A stretch of DNA of 6,970 nt from an uncultured Campylobacter sp. (lineage in GTDB: Bacteria; Campylobacterota; Campylobacteria; Campylobacterales; Campylobacteraceae). Under the pieces are notes generated by a model. The model did no database searches. It was not told the DNA's origin and worked only from the letters and a program-made list of their open reading frames with translations. The position numbers and the translations under genes were made by a program. The stretch lies in the NCBI RefSeq assembly GCF_937997405.1, contig NZ_CALKTL010000108.1, forward strand, positions 1 through 6,970, in the 5' to 3' direction. Shown piece after piece: positions 1-5,189 of the stretch (positions are counted from its first letter, which is position 1; each line of letters begins with the position of its first letter).

Positions 1-1258
1 CGCTTCGGGGCTTGCTTACGAGCCCGTAGAGCGCGAGATAGGCGAAATTTTAAAAACCTATGCCAATACCCACTCCGACAGTAGCTCAAGCGCGATCATC
101 ACGCAGAAGCGCTACGAGGGCGCGCGCGAGAGCCTAAAAAAGCTACTTGGGCTTGACGAGCGGTTTTGCCTCATCGCCTGCGGGCAGGGCGCGACGACTG
201 CGATCAAGAAATTTCAGGAGCTACTAGGCATCTACCTACCGCCTGCGACCAGAGGCGCGATCGGCGAGGCAAATTTACGCGCCGCGCAGCTTCCGCTCGT
301 GCTCGTTTCGCCATACGAGCACCATTCAAACGAGCTTAGCTTTCGTGAGGGGCTTTGCGACTACCTGCGCGTGCCTCTTAGCGAGGGTGGAGAGATCGAT
401 TTGCTCGCACTTGAACGCATCCTAAAGCTAAACACAACACGCCGCATCATCGGCTCGTTTAGCGCCGCCTCAAACGTCACGGGCGTCATTAGCGACTACA
501 AAAAAATCAGCGAGCTAATCAGAGCCGCGGGCGGCATTGTTGCCTTTGACTGCGCGGCGCTGAGCTCGCACGCAAATTTAGATTGCGACTATTTCGACGC
601 GATTTTCCTATCGCCGCATAAGTTACTCGGCGGAGTCGCAAGTTGCGGGCTTTTGGCGATCAAAAAGGAGCTGCTTAGCAGTGACGTGCCGACATTTGCC
701 GCGGGCGGGACGGTCGCCTACGCCAGCCGCGAAGGGCACGTGTTTTTGAAAAATCCCGAGCAGCTAGAGGAGGGCGGTACGCCGCCTATCATCGGGCTCA
801 TGCGGGCAAGCTTAGCCTACGCGCTGCGAAACGAGGTGGGTTTTGAGAGGATAAAAAGCGCCGAGGACGAGCTTACGCGGCTTTTTGAGAGCGAGCTAGC
901 GGGCATTGACGAGATCATAAACTACGCTCCAAAGGGCGCGCCGCGGCTGCCGATTTTTTCATTTAACGTGCGCGGCGTCTCGGCGTATGATTTTGCCGCG
1001 AGCCTTAGCAACGACTTCGGCATCCAGACGCGCGCGGGCGTGATGTGCGCAGGCCCGTACGCTCACGATTTGCTCGGTATCAAGGAGGGGCGCATGCCAG
1101 AAGCCAAGCCCGGCTTCGTGCGCGTGAGCCTGCACTATACGCACACCGAGCGCGACGTGCTCTATTTAGTTGGCGCGATAAAATCCTGCATCAAAAAGCA
1201 CCGCGAGCTTTGGGGCGAAGAAAAGGCGATGTATGAGATGTTCGGCGGGAAAATTTAA
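1..1258 (+). CDS. Class V PLP-dependent aminotransferase / cysteine desulfurase-family protein (5'-partial)
   Basis: The reading frame is open from base 2, giving 418 visible residues; the true start lies left of the window. The GTG at 299 is an internal Val codon, because the family's conserved N-terminal part is readable before it (YANTHSDSS near visible residues 20-28, then CGQGATTAIKKF). Fold-type I PLP features seen: a His pair in PYEHHSNE (residues 107-108) to stack on the cofactor, Asp183 in AFDCA, and SPHK with the Schiff-base lysine at residue 207 (codon 620-622). The segment GVMCAGPYAHDLLG holds Cys349, placed like the persulfide cysteine of the SufS/CsdA branch. Likely cytosolic. 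Members act as cysteine desulfurases, selenocysteine lyases or related lyases/epimerases; the substrate cannot be told from sequence. It is not IscS/NifS-like in its motifs, and no Suf or Isc scaffold gene is visible nearby. Family call firm, reaction uncertain. Confidence 0.85.
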   Translation, partial: ASGLAYEPVEREIGEILKTYANTHSDSSSSAIITQKRYEGARESLKKLLGLDERFCLIACGQGATTAIKKFQELLGIYLPPATRGAIGEANLRAAQLPLVLVSPYEHHSNELSFREGLCDYLRVPLSEGGEIDLLALERILKLNTTRRIIGSFSAASNVTGVISDYKKISELIRAAGGIVAFDCAALSSHANLDCDYFDAIFLSPHKLLGGVASCGLLAIKKELLSSDVPTFAAGGTVAYASREGHVFLKNPEQLEEGGTPPIIGLMRASLAYALRNEVGFERIKSAEDELTRLFESELAGIDEIINYAPKGAPRLPIFSFNVRGVSAYDFAASLSNDFGIQTRAGVMCAGPYAHDLLGIKEGRMPEAKPGFVRVSLHYTHTERDVLYLVGAIKSCIKKHRELWGEEKAMYEMFGGKI

Positions 1259-1750
1259 GTAGCGTGAGGTTAGAGCTCTGCCGCTTTTTTGAGCTCGTGA
1301 AATTTTATAAAATTCCGCGCCGTTTTTAAGATTTATCGGAATTCCGCACTTCTGCTTGGAATTTTACGCGAGTTTTGCGCCGCAGAATTCTTACCATCGT
1401 TACGCCTTTACACTGTAGGCGAAATAAACGACAGGCTTTGCAGAGTTAAAATTTAGAATTTGAAATTCCGCGTCTAGAAATTGTGGAATTTCAAAATCCC
1501 GTTAGCTGTATTCGCGGCTAAGCATTAAAATTTCTTAGCAATGGAATTTTAAAATTTCACGCCGCGCCGCTAGGTAAAGCCATACCTATAAATTTCAAAA
1601 TTTAAAGACGCAAATTTTTATGCTCTGTTTCGCTGGGTACGCCGCGCTAGATGGTTCGCAGTGAAAATTTGAGGCAGAAATGAAATTTATTAGCGCCGCG
1701 CGAATAAAAATTCTAAAGCAAAATAAAGCTTATCCGCACTTCTCGCAGAA
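1259..1750. other. Non-coding spacer between convergent genes, AATT-rich
   Basis: These 492 bases separate the 3' ends of the aminotransferase gene and tupC. I see no credible gene, tRNA or other RNA. The stretch is dense in short AATT-centred words (GGAATTCC, GGAATTTT, AAAATTTC), about one every 30 bases, but without fixed spacing. Small symmetric elements include a 14-bp AATTTTATAAAATT palindrome at 1301-1314 and a GCTAAG/CTTAGC stem with an 11-nt loop at 1517-1539. No hairpin followed by a clear T-tract is visible for either flanking gene. Confidence 0.6.
1459..1495. repeat. Inverted repeat, 11-bp arms, in the convergent spacer
   Basis: TTTGAAATTCC at 1459-1469 is matched exactly by its reverse complement GGAATTTCAAA at 1485-1495, with a 15-nt loop. 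The stem is AT-rich and has no T-run after it on either strand, so it is a weak candidate for a bidirectional transcription-end structure. In such AATT-rich DNA it may also be chance. Confidence 0.35.
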
Positions 1751-3085
1751 TTACTCCAGCCCTAAAAACGCGCCGCTTTCAAATCCGAAATAGATCCTCT
1801 CGCCCGCGCTCCAGCGCCGCTCATCCTGCGCCGTGACGCATTTTAGCAACACGTCGCCCGCTTTGATCTTGATGAGCAGCGAGGAGCCGTACTGAAGCGA
1901 AACCGAGTGCAAAATCCCCGCAAAGCAGCGCTCAAACGGGCTTTGGGATAATAAAATTTTACTCGGATTTATCGCGATTTTGCGGGCGCGTGCGAGTCCC
2001 TCTTCAAGGCGTAGCGAAATTTCATCCGAAAATTTTAAAACCCCGTTTTGCACGTCAAAGATATTTTTGTATTCAAACTCGCATATCTTGCCGCGATGCA
2101 GAAATACGCTTCTTTGCGCGATCGCGCTGAGCCATTTCTCATCGTGGCTGGCGATGATAAAACCGCAGCCGTAGCGACTCCGCATAAATAAAATCGCGCG
2201 CGCAAAGAGCTTGGAGGCGGCAAGATCGAGGCTATTGGTCGGCTCGTCGAGCAGATAGAGCTTCGCACGCTGCGCCAGAGCGAGCGCAAACGCGATGCGC
2301 TGCGTTTGCCCCGAGCTAAGCTCGAAATGCTTCTTTGATAAAAAACCTCTATCAAGCCCCGTTAGGCCGAGTGCTTCATCCACTCGCTCGTCAAATTCCG
2401 CAAGCGCGCCGCGGCTTTTGAGCGCAAATTTAAAATTTTGCTCCACGCTGCGTTTTAAAAGCACGGGCTCGGGCAGCAGCAAGCAGATCTGCCGCAGCGT
2501 CTGCAAAGAGGGCGCCAGCTGCCCCCAAAGCTCCACGCTGCCGCTACTCGGGCGCTGCAAAAAAGCTAAAATCCGCAGCAGCGTGGATTTGCCGCTGCCG
2601 TTGGAGCCCAAAAGCGCCGTGATGCCGCTCGTATTTAGATCGAGACTGGGGATATTTAAAATTTCGCTCCGTCCGTAGCGCAGCACCAGATCTCGCACCA
2701 AGATCAGCTCGCTATTGGGTACAGATCGCGCGGTGGCGGAATTCTTATCCGTAAATTTCTTATTTGCGAAATTCTCGGTCGCGAAATTTTCATTCGTAGA
2801 ATTTTCACTCGCAGAATTTGCGCTAATGGAATTCTTGGTCGCAGAATTTTTACTCTTAGAATTTTCCGCGGCAGAATTTTTACTCTTAGAATTTCCCGCG
2901 GCAAAATTTTTACTCATAGAATTCTCGGCGGCGGAATTCACGCGCGTAGAATTTATGTCTGTAGAATTCTCAAGGGCGAAATTTGCGTCTGTGGAATTTT
3001 CACTCATAAAATTTTTGCGCTCCTGCTCCGCCCGGTTTTTGTCCGTGAAATTCTTGCTCGGACGCGTTAGCTTATCTGCACTCAT
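1751..3085 (-). CDS. tupC: Tungstate ABC transporter ATP-binding protein with pentapeptide-repeat N-terminal extension
   Basis: Cytoplasmic ATPase that drives tungstate import with TupB and TupA. Residues 1-125 are a low-complexity extension (see the repeat entry). The ABC domain starts near ELILVRDLVLRYG (126-138). It has Walker A GSNGSGKST (160-168), signature LSSGQ (256-260), Walker B LYLLDE (276-281), D-loop SLD (285-287) and switch His314. The usual Q-loop Gln is not evident: the segment reads LLLPEPVLL (202-210). Residues of about 370-444 resemble the TOBE/Mop-type C-terminal domain of molybdate/tungstate ATPases, which can bind oxyanion. At 444 aa it is longer than expected; the ABC plus C-terminal part alone would be about 320 aa. 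The ATG overlaps the tupB stop (ATGA), with AAGG 8 nt upstream, which supports this start. An internal TTG/GTG start near residues 129-130 is possible but has no clear ribosome site. Gene name rests on the tupA/tupB context. Confidence 0.88.
   Translation of the reverse strand: MSADKLTRPSKNFTDKNRAEQERKNFMSENSTDANFALENSTDINSTRVNSAAENSMSKNFAAGNSKSKNSAAENSKSKNSATKNSISANSASENSTNENFATENFANKKFTDKNSATARSVPNSELILVRDLVLRYGRSEILNIPSLDLNTSGITALLGSNGSGKSTLLRILAFLQRPSSGSVELWGQLAPSLQTLRQICLLLPEPVLLKRSVEQNFKFALKSRGALAEFDERVDEALGLTGLDRGFLSKKHFELSSGQTQRIAFALALAQRAKLYLLDEPTNSLDLAASKLFARAILFMRSRYGCGFIIASHDEKWLSAIAQRSVFLHRGKICEFEYKNIFDVQNGVLKFSDEISLRLEEGLARARKIAINPSKILLSQSPFERCFAGILHSVSLQYGSSLLIKIKAGDVLLKCVTAQDERRWSAGERIYFGFESGAFLGLE
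2738..3052 (-). repeat. 15-bp minisatellite encoding Asn-Ser/Phe pentapeptides in TupC
   Basis: In strict register from 2738 to 3013 there are 19 consecutive 15-bp units (TupC residues 25-116). Asn occupies the same slot in 18 of 19 (Lys at residue 110), always as codon AAT. It is followed by Ser (13) or Phe (6) and preceded by Glu or Lys in 14 of 19. The DNA core is therefore (G/A)AATT(C/T) every 15 bp; five units contain GAATTC (2739, 2829, 2919, 2934, 2964). Two outlying Asn at residues 12 and 17 keep the 5-residue spacing and take the array to 3052. Because 15 is a multiple of three, gain or loss of units would not break the frame. The peptide is polar, highly charged and probably disordered. 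It resembles beta-helical pentapeptide-repeat proteins only in period. Confidence 0.93.
2841..2930 (-). repeat. Three tandem 30-bp higher-order repeats inside the tupC minisatellite
   Basis: The blocks 2841-2870, 2871-2900 and 2901-2930 align without gaps. Blocks 1 and 2 differ at one base (position 5 of the last ten); block 3 differs from block 1 at four. They encode residues of about 52-81, including two nearly adjacent KSKNSA segments. The pattern suggests two-unit (30-bp) duplications more recent than the basic 15-bp array. Confidence 0.9.
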
Positions 3086-3097
3086 CGATCCAACCTT
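3082..3097 (-). promoter_or_regulatory. ATGA stop/start overlap and ribosome site coupling tupB to tupC
   Basis: On the minus strand the tupC ATG (3085-3083) overlaps the tupB TGA (3084-3082). AAGG (3097-3094) lies 8 nt before the ATG. This arrangement favours translational coupling. It is the main argument that the tupC repeat extension is translated. Confidence 0.75.
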
Positions 3098-3774
3098 TTT
3101 AGCGCGTGGATGGCTAAATTTACCGCAAACGCTATTAAAATCAGCACCAGCGCGAGCGCTATACCCATCGCAAACTCGCCCTTGTTGGTCTCAAGCGAAA
3201 TCGCCGTGGTGATAGTGCGGGTGAAATATTTGATATTGCCGCCGATCATCATCGCTACGCCCACCTCTGCGACGATCCGCCCGTAGGCGGTGGCGATGAC
3301 GACGAGTAGGGCGTAGCGCAGCTCATAAAGCACGCAAAGAATTAAATTTAGCGGGCTTAGGCGGTAGTTCATAATGTTTAGATAGTGCTTTTTGTCCATA
3401 TTTTCGATGACGCTGGCGCTTAGCGAGACGATGATGGGAAGCGCCAGCACAAATTGCCCGAGCATCACGGCTTTGAGCGTAAAAAGCAGCCCCAGTTCGC
3501 CAAAAGGGCCGTTTCTGGAGATGAAAGCGTAAAGGATCAGTCCTATCGCTACCGTGGGCATCGCAAGCGCGACGTCGCTTAAAAGCCTAAGCGTTCTGCG
3601 AGCGCGAAATTCGTAAAATCCGAGGATAAATCCTATCGGAAAGCCGGTTATAATCGCAAAAAATATCGAGATGCTCGAAGTATAAAGCGTCGCTTTAATC
3701 GCCGAAAATGTCTCTGCGTCGCCGCTAAGAAGCAGTCCGAATGCGCTTAAAATTCCTTCTAAAATAAAGTCCAA
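3082..3774 (-). CDS. tupB: Tungstate ABC transporter permease
   Basis: Inner-membrane permease of 230 aa that forms the tungstate channel, probably as a homodimer. Hydrophobic segments lie at roughly 30-54, 64-86, 98-122, 142-163 and 203-223, with a weaker one near 4-17. The cytoplasmic loop contacting the ATPase is seen as YGRIVAEVGVAMMIGGN (164-180), the EAA-type motif. TRTITTAISLE (185-195) just after it is typical of TupB/WtpB-like permeases as I know them. The start is a TTG at 3774 preceded by AGGA with a 7-nt gap; no ATG lies near the N-terminus, and the next Met is residue 72, too far in. It is first in the leftward tupB-tupC unit and divergent from tupA. Length is normal and nothing looks broken. 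Confidence 0.92.
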   Translation of the reverse strand: MDFILEGILSAFGLLLSGDAETFSAIKATLYTSSISIFFAIITGFPIGFILGFYEFRARRTLRLLSDVALAMPTVAIGLILYAFISRNGPFGELGLLFTLKAVMLGQFVLALPIIVSLSASVIENMDKKHYLNIMNYRLSPLNLILCVLYELRYALLVVIATAYGRIVAEVGVAMMIGGNIKYFTRTITTAISLETNKGEFAMGIALALVLILIAFAVNLAIHALKRLDR

Positions 3775-3781
3775 GATTGTG

Positions 3782-3785
3782 TCCT
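3782..3785 (-). promoter_or_regulatory. Ribosome binding site for tupB (decides the TTG start)
   Basis: Minus-strand AGGA at 3785-3782 sits 7 nt before the TTG at 3774. No in-frame ATG is available near it, so this site fixes a non-AUG start for tupB. Confidence 0.65.
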
Positions 3786-3808
3786 AAATGTTCTATTCTG
3801 GCAAATTT

Positions 3809-3827
3809 ATATGCTATAATAGCATAT
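3809..3827. promoter_or_regulatory. Perfect 19-bp palindrome with divergent extended -10 promoters (tupA / tupBC)
   Basis: ATATGCTATAATAGCATAT has 9-bp arms about a central A at 3818. On the + strand it contains the extended -10 TGCTATAAT (3812-3820). A start near 3827 would give tupA a leader of about 18 nt. On the - strand the same symmetry gives TGCTATTAT, with -10-like TATTAT at 3821-3816. A start near 3809 would give tupB a leader of about 34 nt. I see no good -35 box, which is usual for Campylobacter sigma-70 promoters. A symmetric site over the -10 is what a dimeric repressor would occupy. From memory, a ModE-like regulator represses tup genes in C. jejuni; that it binds here is inference. 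Confidence 0.7.
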
Positions 3828-3833
3828 TTTTTA

Positions 3834-3839
3834 AAGGAG
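3834..3839 (+). promoter_or_regulatory. Ribosome binding site for tupA
   Basis: AAGGAG lies 5 nt before the ATG at 3845. It decides between that ATG and an upstream in-frame ATG at 3788, which has no such site and precedes the promoter palindrome. Confidence 0.85.
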
Positions 3840-3844
3840 ATAAC

Positions 3845-4663
3845 ATGAAAAAAATATTTTTCGCTTCGCTCGCTCTTGGCGCGAGCCTTTTTGCCGCCGA
3901 TAACGATTTGGTGATGGCAACTACAACGAGTACCGATAATACGGGCTTGCTAGACGCTATCTATCCTGCGTATAAGGCGGAAACCGGCGTCGATATCAAA
4001 TGGACGGCGGTAGGCACAGGTGCTGCTCTAAAGCTTGGCGAGAACTGCAATGCGGACATACTTTTCGTGCATTCGCCGAAAGTCGAGAAAGAATTTGTAG
4101 AAAAAGGCTTCGGCGTTGACCGCACGCCCGTTATGTATAACGATTTTATCCTCATCGCCGATAAATCCATCGCGCCTAAATTTAAAGGCAAGGATCTTAA
4201 GGGTTCATTCGAGCTAATTAAGGCGGAGAAGATTAAATTTTTCTCTCGCGGCGATAAATCTGGCACCGATAACAAAGAGAAAGGAATTTGGAAAAAGGTT
4301 GAGGGCGCCGTGCCTGAAAACGAGGCGTGGTATAACCAAACCGGTCAAGGTATGATCGCTACGATCAACGCAGCCGCCGAACAAAAGGGCGTGACCTTCA
4401 CCGATCGCGGCACCTACATCAAATATGAGGACAATAAAAAGGGTAACCCCGATATGGTTATCATCAACGAAGGCGATAACGATCTGAAGAATTTTTATTC
4501 CGTAATCGCGGTCAATCCAAAGCACTGCCCAAAAGCGGACTACGAAAACGCGCAACGCTTCATCAAATGGATCACTAGCGAGAAGGGGCAGAAGTTCGTA
4601 GGCGACTTCAAGCTGCTAAATAAGCCGCTTTTCACTCCTGATGCGAATACTCGCAAGAACTAG
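3845..4663 (+). CDS. tupA: Periplasmic tungstate-binding protein
   Basis: Secreted solute receptor that binds tungstate and passes it to TupB-TupC. The protein is 272 aa from the ATG at 3845. Residues 1-17 form a Sec signal peptide (two Lys, hydrophobic core, likely cleavage in SLFA|AD). There is no lipobox Cys, so a soluble periplasmic protein is expected. TupA hallmarks are TTTST (26-30) near the mature N-terminus, AVGTGAALKLG (55-65), PVMYNDF (95-101), SRGDKSGTD (134-142), YNQTGQGM (163-170) and TDRGTY (186-191). In the family, the TTTS segment and the Arg of the SRGDxSGT segment help coordinate the oxyanion. It is transcribed alone, divergently from tupBC, and is followed directly by a strong terminator. 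Intact. Confidence 0.94.
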   Translation: MKKIFFASLALGASLFAADNDLVMATTTSTDNTGLLDAIYPAYKAETGVDIKWTAVGTGAALKLGENCNADILFVHSPKVEKEFVEKGFGVDRTPVMYNDFILIADKSIAPKFKGKDLKGSFELIKAEKIKFFSRGDKSGTDNKEKGIWKKVEGAVPENEAWYNQTGQGMIATINAAAEQKGVTFTDRGTYIKYEDNKKGNPDMVIINEGDNDLKNFYSVIAVNPKHCPKADYENAQRFIKWITSEKGQKFVGDFKLLNKPLFTPDANTRKN

Positions 4664-4687
4664 CTCTAGCTAAATAAGGCTAAATTT

Positions 4688-4730
4688 AAAGCCCAAAGGC
4701 GAATCGCCGCCTTTGGGCTTTCGCTTTTTC
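4688..4730 (+). terminator. Rho-independent terminator of tupA
   Basis: A 14-bp perfect stem (4688-4701 pairing with 4708-4721, GC-rich core GCCCAAAGGCG) with a 6-nt loop is followed by CGCTTTTTC. It lies 24 nt after the tupA stop. It is strong on the + strand; the minus-strand tail is only moderately T-rich. Confidence 0.93.
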
Positions 4731-5189
4731 ATAAATCAATCTGCGCGCCTTTAAATTTAGCTCTTTTGCTTCTAAAATTTAACCGGCGCTTTTTACCGCG
4801 TCTTTTTACGATACATTTTTTACTTTCTAGCCATACGTTTAAATTTATCGTAGCTTCGTTTGTAGGCGATAGGCTTAAAATTTCAGCTATATTTGAGATC
4901 GGTGCGGAGAAATTTCGATCGCGTTTGGATATACTCTAATGTCTAGCGGTATTTATACAGCGCAAAATTTAGTAGTATTTATGTGTGACTCAAAATTTTA
5001 GTTTGTTGGGAATTTAATTTGAAGTAGCAGTTAAGCTCGGGCGTATGAAAAACGCCCGAGTCTGTGAAGCTATGAAATTTTATGTGCGGTTTACGGGGCC
5101 GCTTCTGCTGCGTGCCGGTAAAATTGCCTTTCAAGCTCTAGCAAAATTACCGAGCGCGCGGCTATAAAATTTCACTTTGCGTTAGCGAG
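4731..5189. other. Non-coding spacer between tupA terminator and dnaK 3' end
   Basis: About 460 bases lie between the convergent tupA and dnaK. I see no gene with a start, ribosome site and codon bias, and no tRNA. It is AT-rich with scattered AAATTT words. A GC-rich hairpin is at 5036-5060, and an imperfect one (GGTAAAATTGC against GCAAAATTACC, two internal mismatches) is at 5117-5151. TGGATATACTCTAATG near 4925-4940 looks slightly promoter-like on + but leads to nothing recognisable. Confidence 0.55.
5036..5060. terminator. GC-rich hairpin downstream of dnaK, possible terminator without T-tract
   Basis: CTCGGGCGT (5036-5044) pairs exactly with ACGCCCGAG (5052-5060) across a 7-nt loop. It lies about 130 nt past the dnaK stop. 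Neither side is followed by a T-run, so it is a poor intrinsic terminator. An mRNA 3'-end stabiliser or a chance structure are alternatives. Confidence 0.4.

Noticed and set aside
299..301. GTG as start of the aminotransferase gene
   Set aside because: The frame is open to base 2 and encodes conserved family sequence upstream, so this is an internal Val.
2035..2355. Short minus-strand frame within tupC
   Set aside because: It lies entirely inside the ATPase domain in another frame, with no family resemblance; a shadow of tupC.
2738..3013. CRISPR array
   Set aside because: Units are 15 bp, directly tandem and degenerate, with no unique spacers, and they lie inside a coding frame.
2738..3013. 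Classical pentapeptide-repeat (beta-helix) domain
   Set aside because: Only the period matches. The expected central Leu/Phe is mostly Ser, and the Ala two before it is mostly Glu/Lys, so a stacked helix core is unlikely.
2715..3212. Open frame on the + strand across the repeat (165 codons, AEF/LLLEF pattern)
   Set aside because: It is the mirror of the 15-bp repeat, which stays open in several frames because the period is a multiple of three. It overlaps tupC and tupB and has no ribosome site or family resemblance.
3788..3844. Upstream ATG extending tupA by 19 residues
   Set aside because: It lies before the promoter palindrome and has no ribosome site. The ATG at 3845 has AAGGAG and begins a proper signal peptide.
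4807..4852. TACGATA/TATCGTA inverted repeat in the spacer
   Set aside because: Seven-base arms 32 nt apart are at chance level in AT-rich DNA, and no partner gene is nearby.
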